Shown: one piece after another, positions 17,486-26,579 of the stretch | How positions within the stretch are numbered: position 1 is the stretch's first letter | How the letters are laid out: each line of letters opens with the position of its first letter | NCBI RefSeq assembly: GCF_020829495.1 | Contig: NZ_JAIVFQ010000006.1 | Coordinates: forward strand, 62,001-126,000 | Reading direction: 5' to 3' | Length of the DNA: 64,000 nucleotides | Origin: Nostoc favosum CHAB5714 | GTDB taxonomy: Bacteria; Cyanobacteriota; Cyanobacteriia; Cyanobacteriales; Nostocaceae | Notes under the pieces: generated by a model | What the model was told of the DNA's origin: nothing | What the model saw: only the letters and a program-made list of their open reading frames with translations | Databases searched by the model: none | Program-made: the position numbers and the translations under genes

Positions 17486-17528
17486 AAGCCATCACTAGCG
17501 GCTGGCTATGTGTTGCTAGTGATGGCTT
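17486..17528. terminator. Bidirectional terminator hairpin between convergent genes
   Basis: AAGCCATCACTAGC at 17486-17499 and GCTAGTGATGGCTT at 17515-17528 form a perfect 14-bp stem with a 15-nt loop, exactly between the 3' ends of two convergent genes. T-runs are weak on both sides. Confidence 0.7.
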
Positions 17529-17565
17529 ATTTGCAGTAGATAGACGAATACTGCAATTGTTAAAG

Positions 17566-18531
17566 CTAGTCGTGCTTGATAGGTTTGATTCTAGCGATCG
17601 CTGGTAGTAACATTTTTGGCAGCCAAAAAAGATAACAATATAGTTGTTTTGCCTGACTATAAAGCGAGAATAACTTTCTTTCACTCAATAAAGTATATGG
17701 TCGAACTGCTCTGAGAATTTCTGCAAATTTATCTTCCGCCGCAGTTTGAACAGAACCACTTACAGAATAACCTTGTAAATGTGGAGGTAAGCGCCAGTTA
17801 ATTTTAGGATCTGGCTGGTGTATTACAGGCTCAACATTTCCCCGCCATGCAACTCCCATAATTTGCATAGTTTGATAGACCATTGTGTTCCATCCTTTCT
17901 CTTTTAAGTAGTCCAAACCTTGGCCTACGTCGGGAGAAGCCAAATCATGAAATAAAATTAAAGCATCTGCTTCTGCAAGTTGTTCGCAAATAATTGTATC
18001 ATTGAGCGGAGCTGGTGCTTCGTGATTACCATCTATAAATATCAATGACCATTTACGTTGAAATTTATTTGCTATTTCTTTTACTTTTTCAGGGCTACAT
18101 CCTGGTATTAGATTTACAGATTCCTTAACACCTGCCGACTTTAGTGACTCTGTGACGCTTTCATTAAATAATTGTTCAGATAGCATCGGATCGATTACAT
18201 CTAGCTCTACTCCTCCTAGAGCTAAATGACAAGCTGACCAACCCATCCAGCAACCTATTTCTAAAGCTTTTTTTCCCTGAAATTTTAAGGCTGTATTGTA
18301 TAAAATATGAGCTTCATCTCTGCTGACAAATCCTACATTCTGCTTTCGTTTATCCACGTACCAGTTATGAGTAATATCCCGCCGCAAGTAAAGCCAAAAA
18401 GAATCATATTTATTTCCTAAAATTATATTGGGAAAATAGCAATCTGGCTGGATAGTGGAAAATCCTGACGAAACATAATCTCCTTTTGGCAATAAGTTTA
18501 CTTCAATCACTTTCACTGTTTTTTCACTCAT
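17566..18531 (-). CDS. Class I SAM-dependent methyltransferase (Methyltransf_24 type)
   Basis: 321 residues. The core KKALEIGCWMGWSACHLALGGVELDVIDPM and, further on, WSLIFIDGNHEAPAPLNDTIICEQLAEADALILFHDLASPDV are typical of Methyltransf_24 proteins, where the IDGNH and HDL pieces may hold a metal near the SAM pocket. N-terminal (about 80) and C-terminal (about 90) extensions are present; the last 50 residues are basic and hydrophobic. Substrate unknown. It is an isolated gene with a 900-bp repeat-filled region upstream. Confidence 0.8.
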   Translation of the reverse strand: MSEKTVKVIEVNLLPKGDYVSSGFSTIQPDCYFPNIILGNKYDSFWLYLRRDITHNWYVDKRKQNVGFVSRDEAHILYNTALKFQGKKALEIGCWMGWSACHLALGGVELDVIDPMLSEQLFNESVTESLKSAGVKESVNLIPGCSPEKVKEIANKFQRKWSLIFIDGNHEAPAPLNDTIICEQLAEADALILFHDLASPDVGQGLDYLKEKGWNTMVYQTMQIMGVAWRGNVEPVIHQPDPKINWRLPPHLQGYSVSGSVQTAAEDKFAEILRAVRPYTLLSERKLFSLYSQAKQLYCYLFWLPKMLLPAIARIKPIKHD

Positions 18532-18763
18532 AAGTTACTCTCTAAGTATTTGAAATTCTAGATTTTGGGTTGACAATTTAACTTCAACAACTTCTCGAAA
18601 AGCGCCATCTTCTCTACAGATGAGCTTCGGACTACACCTCTATCGATAACTAAAGCAAGCTAACGTTAAACCCAACACAAATAACCTCTTAGCGCTCAAG
18701 TGCAGCAAGCGGCTGATAAATCCTTAATAGGAAATAAAATGGATGTTAACTATCTAGTAAATA

Positions 18764-19088
18764 GCGCAAGGCGTAAATAAACATACCATTTCAAATGGCG
18801 CAAAAGCTTGGAATACAATTATGCGTGACTTTTGACTTTTGATTTTTGACTTCTGCCTTGCGGTACGGGAGCATCCCAATGCAAGCAAATTTACCAAGAT
18901 GATATATTGTCATTGCGAATGAAGCGAAGCGGAATGTTCGCCCTTGGCGTTCCCGAAGGGTAGCAATCACAAAGTCTAGATGTTGCGATTGCTTCTCTAC
19001 GAGACGCTCCGCGAACGCTTCATTTCATTACGCTCGCAATGACGAAATATGTTTTTACACATTTGGGATGCTCCCTGCGGTACTAGCC
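18764..19088. repeat. Family C element (GCACCGCAAGGCG ends), interrupted
   Basis: The left end CGCAAGGCGTAAAT (about 18774) and the segment TTTTTGACTTCTGCCTTGCGGTAC before 18867, resumed after 19075, match the intact 113-bp copy at 59727-59839 in inverted orientation. A 209-bp family B element is inserted near its right end. Confidence 0.65.
18867..19075. mobile_element. Family B miniature element (GGGAGCATCCCAA ends), copy 1
   Basis: 209 bp starting GGGAGCATCCCAA and ending TTGGGATGCTCCC (13-bp perfect inverted ends). It is flanked by the 8-bp direct repeat TGCGGTAC (18859-18866 and 19076-19083). Its interior is ATTGCGAATGAAGCGAAGCGG and its partial complement. A second copy with its own duplication lies at 37305-37467. 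No transposase inside. Confidence 0.85.
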
Positions 19089-19443
19089 TGAAGTTATCGA
19101 TTTGAGATTCACTTTCAAACAACGATTTCCAGGCAAAACCTGAAAATATCAAATCCAGAAACTAAAAAGTTAATTTTTTTTAAGCATCTCGTCCTTTTTT
19201 GTAATGCAAAATCAGTAATAGCCCAGCACAATAGTCCAGTATGGGGCTTTAGCTCCATTCCTGACAGCGATTTTCCATCTTACCTCTAGGGCAATACTTT
19301 TGGGTATAAAGTGCTAAAATGCTTACGTTATATACATTTTTGCAGTTATTACCCCCATTTTTTTCAGATTTTGTGAGAAATGCGAAAGAGGTGTCCGCAC
19401 CATTCACTTAAAAAACAATCGCACAATTTTAGGAAAAATAACC

Positions 19444-20142
19444 ATGATTGATCTTTATTATTGGACAACCCCAAACGGTCATAAAATTACGATTTTCTTA
19501 GAAGAAGTCGGTTTGCAATATACCATAATTCCTGTGAATATTGGGGCTGGGGATCAATTTAAAGCAGAATTTTTAAAGATTTCTCCTAACAATCGCATCC
19601 CCGCGATCGTTGACCACGAACCAGCAGATGGAGGTGCGCCGATTTCGGTATTTGAGTCTGGTGCAATCTTGCTGTATTTAGCAGAAAAAACCGGTAAACT
19701 AATCCCCCAAGATTTACGTAATCGCACTGAAGTTTTAGAATGGTTGTTCTGGCAAATGGCAGGGCTGGGGCCAATGGCGGGACAAAATCATCACTTTAGC
19801 GCCTATGCTCCCGAAAAAATAGACTATGCCATTAACCGCTATGTGAATGAGACGGGACGCTTATATGCAGTGCTGAATAAGCAACTAGCAGATAGAGAAT
19901 TTGTGGCTGGCGATTATTCTATCGCCGATATTGCTGCCTATCCCTGGATTGTGCCCTATGAGCGCCAAAGTCAGAATCTAGAGGATTTTCCTCACGTCAA
20001 ACGGTGGTTTGAGGCAATTAAAGCCCGTCCGGCAACAATTCGTGCTTACGAGAAAGCAGAAGCATTCAAAACTCAAGCGCTTGATCCAGATAAGTCACGA
20101 GATTTGTTATTTAACCAGTCGGCGAAGACTATTCAAACTTGA
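19444..20142 (+). CDS. Glutathione S-transferase family protein
   Basis: 232 residues. The thioredoxin-like N-terminal domain starts IDLYYWTTPNGHKITIFLEE and contains NNRIPAIVDHEP and the glutathione-binding FESGAILLYLAEKTG. The helical C-terminal domain includes GDYSIADIAAYPWIVPYE. The TPNG start is typical of the YfcG/YghU (Nu class) enzymes, which act as disulfide-bond oxidoreductases on glutathione disulfide. The ATG follows AGGAAAAATAACC. It is a single gene. Confidence 0.9.
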   Translation: MIDLYYWTTPNGHKITIFLEEVGLQYTIIPVNIGAGDQFKAEFLKISPNNRIPAIVDHEPADGGAPISVFESGAILLYLAEKTGKLIPQDLRNRTEVLEWLFWQMAGLGPMAGQNHHFSAYAPEKIDYAINRYVNETGRLYAVLNKQLADREFVAGDYSIADIAAYPWIVPYERQSQNLEDFPHVKRWFEAIKARPATIRAYEKAEAFKTQALDPDKSRDLLFNQSAKTIQT

Positions 20143-20242
20143 GCCTAATGAAATTGTCTTGTCACTGTGGCGATCGCTAAGTATAGCATTTCCTTAATTC
20201 GTAGCGAATTAAATTTGGCAATACCCTGCAATGGCAATGAAT

Positions 20243-20402
20243 GCGACAGCGGCCTTGTTAATGCGTCGGCGGCCTTGTTAATGCGACAGCGGCCTTGTTA
20301 ATGCGTCGGCGGCCTTGTTAATGCGACAGCGGCCTTGTTAATGCGTCGGCTTGCATTGTTAATGCGTCGGCGGCCTTGTTAATGCGCCAGCGGCCTTGTT
20401 AA
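20243..20402. repeat. 20-bp tandem array 2 (GCGACAGCGGCCTTGTTAAT)
   Basis: Eight 20-bp units. Two variants, with GCGACAGC or GCGTCGGC, alternate for the first six units, then the pattern degrades (one unit carries TTGCATTGTT, one GCGCCAGC). The array lies in the gap between the GST and P450 genes. Confidence 0.9.
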
Positions 20403-20539
20403 TGCATCTCAATGCAATGCCAATGCGTTCCTCTACATTGGAAACGCTACGCTTTTACGCAAAACTGTACTAAGTTAACTCTAATCCCAGATCATCTGTC
20501 GCAACTATGGTTAGCAACGGATACAGGCTGATATTGAGT

Positions 20540-21913
20540 TTAGTTTTTTAGATTGAGGTTGCTGATTTGCGCCTGTAATTTTCCTTCTACTTGAAAGGGT
20601 AGTTGATGATAGTTGTTAAATTGATATTCTGGTGTCACTTTCCAATCATATCGTTGCAGCAACGTTGCCAAAAAAATCTTTATTTCCATCTTGGCAAACT
20701 CCATTCCAATGCATATATGTTCGCCACCACCAAAACCAATTAAAGCAAAGGAGTCTTTTTTATCTTCTTCGCGGGGAGGGGCAAAGCGTTCTGGCTCAAA
20801 ACTTTCTGGGTTAGTATAAATCTCGCTCATGCGATGCGTTAATCCTTGAGCAACAATCACCACCCAACCAGGAGGAATGCGGTATCCTGCGTATTCAATT
20901 TCTTTTACAACTCCCCGAAACAGTACTACACCTGCGGGGTTGTAAAGTCGTTCTATTTCTTTCAAAAAATAAGTCATTTGATTAAGTTGCTTAAGGTGTC
21001 CCAAGTTCAAAGGTTCATCTCCTACAACTTCTGCCAGTTCTTGGCGGAGTTTCTCGCGCCATTGCGGACGCCCTGCCAGTTCAACCATTGCCCACGTTAA
21101 GGATGTAGCAGTAGTGAAATGCGCTGCATTTAATAAGTGTATCAGTTCGTCTATAATCTGCGAGTCGGCTAAAGCATTTCCCTCTTCATCTACTGCTGCC
21201 AAAAACAATCCTAATACCTCACAAGATTCTTGTAAGTTGCCTTGAAGTTTGCGTTGGCGTAGCCCGCCGTAGGCATCGCTGATAATTTTTTGTAAGAAAG
21301 CTTTAAGCTGACGACGAGCATTTTGGGAACGGCCATATTTTGTAAACGGTATATCTAACCGCAATAATGCTAATGCTCCCTGCGTCAAAGTGTTATACAA
21401 CTGTTCGACTTGCTCAACTTCGCTTTGTAGTTGAACACCTAATAATAGCCGAATCCCAATTCGCAATGCTAACTGATTAAATTCATTCTTGATAGAAATT
21501 GGGCTGCTTTCCATCCAGTTTTCTAGGCAGTTGTTAACTTCAGTTTGCATGATGTCAAAATAGTTAGCAATGGCTTTTCCATGAAACGCTGGAGCCATTA
21601 AGCGACGAGTGCGGCGATGTTCTTCACCATCCTGAAGCATCATTGGTCGCCCGAAAATATGCTCCATAGCCACTTTCCATCCTAAATAAGAAGATACATG
21701 ATCGGCTTGTTCTTGCAAAATTAGTCGATTTGCTTCCGTCCCTACCAAAACTGCATATTTCTTTCCTAAAATGCTGGTTTTAAAAATGGGCCCGTAGCGT
21801 TGGTAGTTCTTCGTCAGCCCCCATCCTTGAGTAGCAAATAATCGCAGAGTTTCACCTAAAATAGGTAGCCCAAAGCTACCGGGCATTTCCTCGGCTGGTT
21901 TTAATTGTGTCAT
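20540..21913 (-). CDS. Cytochrome P450 (CYP120-like)
   Basis: 457 residues. The heme-binding loop is FGGGEHICIGMEFAK with the thiolate Cys at residue 401; the ExxR of the K-helix is EIERLYNP, followed by the PERF-type segment FEPERFAPPRE. Overall similarity is to the cyanobacterial CYP120 group, whose studied member hydroxylates retinoids. The I-helix reads LLNAAHFTTATSL: the usual acid of the (A/G)GxE/DTT motif is Phe, so proton delivery to oxygen may differ. No redox partner gene is adjacent. Confidence 0.88.
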   Translation of the reverse strand: MTQLKPAEEMPGSFGLPILGETLRLFATQGWGLTKNYQRYGPIFKTSILGKKYAVLVGTEANRLILQEQADHVSSYLGWKVAMEHIFGRPMMLQDGEEHRRTRRLMAPAFHGKAIANYFDIMQTEVNNCLENWMESSPISIKNEFNQLALRIGIRLLLGVQLQSEVEQVEQLYNTLTQGALALLRLDIPFTKYGRSQNARRQLKAFLQKIISDAYGGLRQRKLQGNLQESCEVLGLFLAAVDEEGNALADSQIIDELIHLLNAAHFTTATSLTWAMVELAGRPQWREKLRQELAEVVGDEPLNLGHLKQLNQMTYFLKEIERLYNPAGVVLFRGVVKEIEYAGYRIPPGWVVIVAQGLTHRMSEIYTNPESFEPERFAPPREEDKKDSFALIGFGGGEHICIGMEFAKMEIKIFLATLLQRYDWKVTPEYQFNNYHQLPFQVEGKLQAQISNLNLKN

Positions 21914-21954
21914 TTTTTTAGACTATAGGACTCAAAGTGTGGTGATACAGCAGA

Positions 21955-22091
21955 CAATACGCTTGGGTTAAGGCTAAAAACTAAAACTGCGTAGGTTGGG
22001 TTGAGAAACAAAACCCAACATTTTCACGGCTTTGTTGGGTAACACTTAAGTTCAACCCAACCTACTATTTTTCACAAAGCCAAGCGTATTG
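21955..22091. mobile_element. Family G element, copy 2, with 10-bp target duplication
   Basis: 137 bp from CAATACGCTTGG to CCAAGCGTATTG. It is flanked by the direct repeat ATACAGCAGA. The inside carries GTAGGTTGGGTTGAG and its inverted copy, as in the copy at 36678-36811. Confidence 0.8.
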
Positions 22092-22265
22092 ATACAGCAG
22101 ATTGCAACAGGCGTGAGGTACAGATAATCGTAGGGGCACAACATGTTGTGCCCCTACCCGTGTACTTCATTTACCTGAAATACGCTGTAACTATTGAGTC
22201 TAGCTTTTACAAGATCATGCCGTCTCACGCAATCTTCCGAAAACTAGCGTTATCTTCCGAAAAAT

Positions 22266-23162
22266 TCAGTGCAGTTTCTTAAATGCTTGAGGAGTGATGC
22301 CGATATATTTGCGAAAAACTTTGGTGAAATGACTTTGACTTTGAAATCCTACTAGTTGGGAGACTTGTATAACTGATAATTCTCGCTTCGCAAGTAAATA
22401 CTTTGCTCTTTCAACTCGACATTTAGTGACATATTGGTGAGGTGCTATTCCCATTGATTCCTTAAATAAGCTAGCAAAATAATGCGGGCTTATCTGTGCG
22501 ATCGCAGCAATTTCTGCTAAAGACAAATTTTGGTCTAAGTTATCGTTGATATAGGCGATCGCTTCTTTTAATTTATGTTTTGGTAATCCACCTGTGTATT
22601 CTCGAATAATGAATTTTTGCGTTGAGTAATGTTTTAATAAATGCACCGCTAACAGATTTACTGCTGACTCTATATACAACGAACTATCAAATCCACTAGT
22701 TTCTATTTCGTGCTTGAGTGTCAGTCCAATTTGTTGAATCAGTGGATCGTGGGTTTGCAGTTGTTGTACAATTTCAACTGCATCAGCATTTACTGACTCG
22801 TAGGCAACACGAGTAATCATCGCTGGTTCAAGACCGATGTGGATAAAACCTAATTCCTGTTCAAATTGTACTGCGGGAGAAATTTGATGAGCAGGAAAAA
22901 TACCGATATCAGTTGCTGTATATGATTTACTTTGCCAGTGTCCGTTAATTTTTAATTTTGCCTGAAACTCTCTAGTATAAATGGTAATAATGTGCTGGAA
23001 AGGCGATGTTTCAGGGAGTTGATAGTTTGACTGGCGATGATAAGCAAAATAAAAACCATTCCAACCGGCGACTGGGCTAGAGATAATTAAAGGTTGGGGA
23101 AGGAATTGTTTTAGCTTGTCTGGTTGGGCGGCATTAATTCTAAAAGGCTGTTCTATTTGCAT
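22266..23162 (-). CDS. AraC family transcriptional regulator
   Basis: About 298 residues. The C-terminal hundred residues form the double helix-turn-helix of AraC: LSLAEIAAIAQISPHYFASLFKESMG and VIQVSQLVGFQSQSHFTKVFRKYIGITPQAFKK. The N-terminal 190 residues are a putative effector domain without a recognisable cupin signature. The ATG at 23162 is chosen over a GTG four codons upstream. It diverges from an MFS transporter gene, the usual regulator-target arrangement, so control of that exporter is likely. Confidence 0.88.
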   Translation of the reverse strand: MQIEQPFRINAAQPDKLKQFLPQPLIISSPVAGWNGFYFAYHRQSNYQLPETSPFQHIITIYTREFQAKLKINGHWQSKSYTATDIGIFPAHQISPAVQFEQELGFIHIGLEPAMITRVAYESVNADAVEIVQQLQTHDPLIQQIGLTLKHEIETSGFDSSLYIESAVNLLAVHLLKHYSTQKFIIREYTGGLPKHKLKEAIAYINDNLDQNLSLAEIAAIAQISPHYFASLFKESMGIAPHQYVTKCRVERAKYLLAKRELSVIQVSQLVGFQSQSHFTKVFRKYIGITPQAFKKLH

Positions 23163-23315
23163 GAGGATTCGCACGCTTTTTTTCTATATATAAATTACCT
23201 AAGAACGGGAAAGAAGATTTACTGAACAGTAACTCTCTTACTTTTCCAGCCCTTCCCCTTCTGCAAAAAGTCTATTCTAGAAGTGCGAAAACTCAAACTA
23301 CAGGAGAATATAGCA

Positions 23316-24509
23316 GTGGGTAGGTTAGCAACGGACATCGCAGGCAAAACACCTGTCTCATTAGGACTGTTGGGCGCTGCTGCTTTCATGGTGATTGCTG
23401 ATGCACGAGTAATTGATCCCCTACTGCACATTATTGCCGACGAGTTTAAAGTCGGTGTTGGCAGTGCTGCGGTGATTATCTCCGCATACACGATTCCCTA
23501 CGGGCTATTTCAGTTAGTATATGGCCCATTAGGCGATCGCATCGGTAAACTTAAGGTAATTACAATAGCACTGGCAGCATTTGCTGTAGGTACTGCTGTT
23601 TGTGCCTTTGTCTCAAATATCGTTTTACTTACCTTGCTGCGGTTTCTCACAGGGATGGCTGCTGCTGGGATCATCCCCGTCACCCTAGCTTATATTGGTG
23701 ACAACTTTCCTTATGAAAAACGCCAAGCTGCGATCGGCAAGTATCTAAGTGCCTTCATGCTAGGTCAAATCCTGGGTGGTAGTTTGGGCGGCATCTTTGG
23801 GGAATATATCAGCTGGCGTGACATATTTCTTTTATTTGGCATCGTCTCCCTTGGTATTGCTGGACTTTTATGGCGAGGGACGCGCCATCTGGGTAATGCT
23901 CAACGTCCCCAAGATCAAAGAGGTAGGATAACATTTCGACCTTATTACCAACTATTAACGCAACCGATCGCCCGGACTGTAATTATAGGGGTGTTTGTGG
24001 AAGGCTTTTGCGTCTTTGGGGCATTTGCTTACATCGGCGCATTTTTGCGCGATCGCTATAGTCTTAGTTATGTAGCGATCGGGTTTATGCTCAGTGGTTT
24101 TGGATTGGGTGGACTGATTTACAGTCGCTCAGTTAAATGGTTCGTCAGGCGACTGGGTGAAATTGGTTTAATGGGAGTGGGAGGGGGCTTGATGTCTATC
24201 AGCTTCTTAGCGATCGCATTATTCCAGAACTGGATGCTTTTTATCCCCTTGAGTATTTTTATGGGATTGGGCTTTTATATGATGCACAGCACCCTCCAAA
24301 CCCAAGCCACTGAGCTTTCCCCAGAAGCACGAGGCACTGCTGTTTCGCTGTTCGCCTTCAGCTTGTTTGTTGGCCAGGGAATCGGCGCAGCATTATTTGG
24401 TAGGATTGTGGATAGCTTTGGCTACATTTATTGCTTTATTGTGGTTGGTGTAGCGATCGCTCTGCTCTCTGTTTGGCTAGTCAATCAGAAGCAAGTCGTA
24501 CCTAACTAA
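23316..24509 (+). CDS. MFS transporter (drug-efflux type)
   Basis: About 397 residues with twelve hydrophobic segments. The loop motif GPLGDRIGKLKVI after the second segment is the MFS signature, and FLTGMAAAGIIPVTLAYIGD is the motif C-like antiporter region, pointing to DHA1-type export. I take the GTG at 23316 as start since GGAG lies 9 bp upstream; another GTG at 23283 lacks this. It is divergent from the AraC-type regulator. The substrate cannot be inferred. Confidence 0.87.
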   Translation: MGRLATDIAGKTPVSLGLLGAAAFMVIADARVIDPLLHIIADEFKVGVGSAAVIISAYTIPYGLFQLVYGPLGDRIGKLKVITIALAAFAVGTAVCAFVSNIVLLTLLRFLTGMAAAGIIPVTLAYIGDNFPYEKRQAAIGKYLSAFMLGQILGGSLGGIFGEYISWRDIFLLFGIVSLGIAGLLWRGTRHLGNAQRPQDQRGRITFRPYYQLLTQPIARTVIIGVFVEGFCVFGAFAYIGAFLRDRYSLSYVAIGFMLSGFGLGGLIYSRSVKWFVRRLGEIGLMGVGGGLMSISFLAIALFQNWMLFIPLSIFMGLGFYMMHSTLQTQATELSPEARGTAVSLFAFSLFVGQGIGAALFGRIVDSFGYIYCFIVVGVAIALLSVWLVNQKQVVPN

Positions 24510-24724
24510 AACTTTTATAGATCAATCTTTGGCGCTAGTAATCAAATTTCCTTGCTTACTTTTTGATTACTGATGAGCTTTAGCATCACTTTGAAACGCC
24601 CCTGTAAAAACGTAAGCGCATTATATTGCTAGACACAGACAGAATAAAACCGATGATTTTTCTAAAATCTGCATAAATGGCTAAAAATCACCAGATAAGA
24701 GCATCTACCAAGGTAACTTAAAAT

Positions 24725-24958
24725 ATGGACGCTCCTTTAAGGAGATTCTTGGCTGCTGGGCGAAACCGAAGTTTGTTAAACTTTAGAAGATTACACTTAC
24801 CAGAGAAAGTAAAAGACCGAGCAGAAGTAATTAAGTTGGAATTAGCTGCTGTTAGAGAAGAAACTGACTTAAAGTATTTAGACGAATCAGGTTTTGTGCA
24901 TGGAACAAATGTGGTCATACCTAACAAAGGATTGTTTGACCTTTCCCAATCCTGTTAG
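24725..24958 (+). pseudogene. Probable remnant of an IS630-type transposase
   Basis: The frame reads EKVKDRAEVIKLELAAVREETDLKYLDESGF, which resembles the segment around the second catalytic Asp (YLDESGF) of IS630-family transposases. Both the helix-turn-helix N-terminus and the C-terminal catalytic Glu are absent, and the frame ends within 77 codons. No terminal repeats are visible around it. It may instead be a small hypothetical gene. Confidence 0.5.
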
Positions 24959-24967
24959 AATGCATCG

Positions 24968-25825
24968 ATGTCAAAAAAGCAACATTTCTTAAACAAAAAA
25001 CCCGGTTGGTCTTTGGATGAGCGAGATCCAAAGTTCATAGAATTTCTGATGCCTCTGTTGGGCTTTTTCTATCACTACTATTTCCGAGTTCAAACTAGTG
25101 GCTGGGATAATATTCCACCCCAAGAAAAAGTCCTATTTGTCGGTTCGCATAATGGGGGACTCGCGGCACCCGATATGACAATGGTGATGTATGACTGGTT
25201 CCGAAGATTTGGTGTCGAGAAACCCGTTTATGGTTTGATGCATCCTAAGGCTTGGCAGGTTAGCCCACCACTAGCGCAACTGGTTGTTAAGGCAGGAGCA
25301 ATCATGGCTCATCCGAAAATGGCTTACGCTGCCTTGCGCTCTGGAGCGAGTGTGCTAGTTTATCCAGGTGGAGCCGAAGATGTTTTCCGACCGCATTATT
25401 TACGTAACAAAATCTATTTTGCAGGGCGACAAGGATTTATCAAGTTAGCGTTGCGGGAAAATGTGCCGATTGTCCCTGTGATTTCTTGGGGCGCTCACGA
25501 TACGCTGATTATACTGGCTGACTGCTACAAAATTGTGCGGCAACTCCACGAATGGGGAATGCCTTGGCTGTTGGGGATTGATCCGGAAGTTTTTCCGATC
25601 TATCTCGGACTGCCTTGGGGATTAGCAATTGGCCCGTTACCCAACATTCCATTGCCTGTGTCCATTTACACGCGGGTTTGTCCGCCAATTGTATTTCAAC
25701 GCTACGGCCCTGAAGCAGCCAGCGATCGCTACTATGTCAATGAATGTTATGAATTAGTTGTTAGTCAGATGCAGCAAGAGTTAGATCACTTAGTGAAGCT
25801 AACTGCTAACACCAATTCTTTGTGA
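24968..25825 (+). CDS. Lysophospholipid/glycerol acyltransferase family protein
   Basis: 285 residues. The pieces VGSHNGGLAAPDM, YGLMHPKAW, GASVLVYPGGAEDVFRPHY and FIKLALRENVPIVPVISWGAHDT match the PlsC/DAGAT-like acyltransferases common in cyanobacteria; the His and following acidic residue of the first motif would be catalytic. They esterify acyl groups to glycerolipids or related alcohols at the membrane. One hydrophobic patch near residues 20-40 fits membrane association. The exact acceptor is unknown. It starts just after the transposase remnant. Confidence 0.82.
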   Translation: MSKKQHFLNKKPGWSLDERDPKFIEFLMPLLGFFYHYYFRVQTSGWDNIPPQEKVLFVGSHNGGLAAPDMTMVMYDWFRRFGVEKPVYGLMHPKAWQVSPPLAQLVVKAGAIMAHPKMAYAALRSGASVLVYPGGAEDVFRPHYLRNKIYFAGRQGFIKLALRENVPIVPVISWGAHDTLIILADCYKIVRQLHEWGMPWLLGIDPEVFPIYLGLPWGLAIGPLPNIPLPVSIYTRVCPPIVFQRYGPEAASDRYYVNECYELVVSQMQQELDHLVKLTANTNSL

Positions 25826-26198
25826 AATTGCACAAAATCAGGCTTGGTCAGATTTGGGGCTTGAGCAAATTGTTCTATGGAACCTTACCAAGCCTCGTTG
25901 GGGCGGGTGTGGGGGTGTGGGGTTGCATGGTGGTAGGGGGGGGAAGAACTAGCCCCAACCACCCGCATGAGTCTTTAGCCCTGCCTAAGAAGGGCAACCG
26001 TGTTGGACGGGGTCTCAATCCCCGTCCAACACCTTACACCCTTAAACCCTTAAACCCTTACACCCTTACACCCCTAATGAAAGGTAATCGGTATAACCAA
26101 TTTGATTCCAGACGATTGAGTTAGAAGTTTTGAATCTTTAATTCATCACTCCTAACTCATAACTCATAACTCATAACTCATAACTTATAACTATTTTG
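25826..26198. repeat. Repeat-filled gap with 13-bp perfect hairpin
   Basis: GTGTTGGACGGGG at 26000-26012 and CCCCGTCCAACAC at 26020-26032 make a perfect 13-bp stem with a 7-nt loop. Around it are heptamer runs (CCTTACA/CCTTAAA at 26030-26080 and TAACTCA at 26150-26190). The hairpin could end the acyltransferase transcript but lacks a T-run. No gene. Confidence 0.6.
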
Positions 26199-26459
26199 CT
26201 ACCCACCACTGACTGGTGGAATCAGCACGACTTCATCCCCATCTTGTAGTAGGGTATCTGGTTCGACAAATATTAGATTAATTCCAAAGCGGGTGATGTC
26301 TCGCCATTGGGAGAGTTCGGGGTGTTCAGCTATGAGGCGATCGCATACTGCTTTGACTGGCATACTATTGGGAAATTCCAGCACCAGTTCCGAAACCCTA
26401 AAGGCTTCTTGATAAGCAGCGAACAATTTGACGGTAACGGTGATTGCAGATTTAGACAT
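26199..26459 (-). CDS. MoaD/ThiS family protein, molybdopterin synthase small subunit-like
   Basis: About 86 residues with a beta-grasp fold ending in VSGG; the terminal Gly-Gly is the site that is adenylated and thiocarboxylated to carry sulfur. The pieces ITVTVKLFAAYQEA and DGDEVVLIPPVSGG are typical of MoaD. I use the ATG at 26459 because it gives the normal family length; the longer frame from 26504 adds an unlikely 15-residue leader. No other moa gene is adjacent. Confidence 0.85.
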   Translation of the reverse strand: MSKSAITVTVKLFAAYQEAFRVSELVLEFPNSMPVKAVCDRLIAEHPELSQWRDITRFGINLIFVEPDTLLQDGDEVVLIPPVSGG

Positions 26460-26579
26460 ACAACATGCTTTGGCAGTACCAGCAAGTAGTTTAATACTTG
26501 ACAAGCACCCTGAACTCTTGGGCTTAATTATACATTAATAAGTACATGATTTCATAAGTTCATAACGAAAAAATGTTTC

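Noticed and set aside
20243..20402. CRISPR array
   Set aside because: Units follow each other directly without unique spacers; the same holds for the other arrays, and no cas gene is present.
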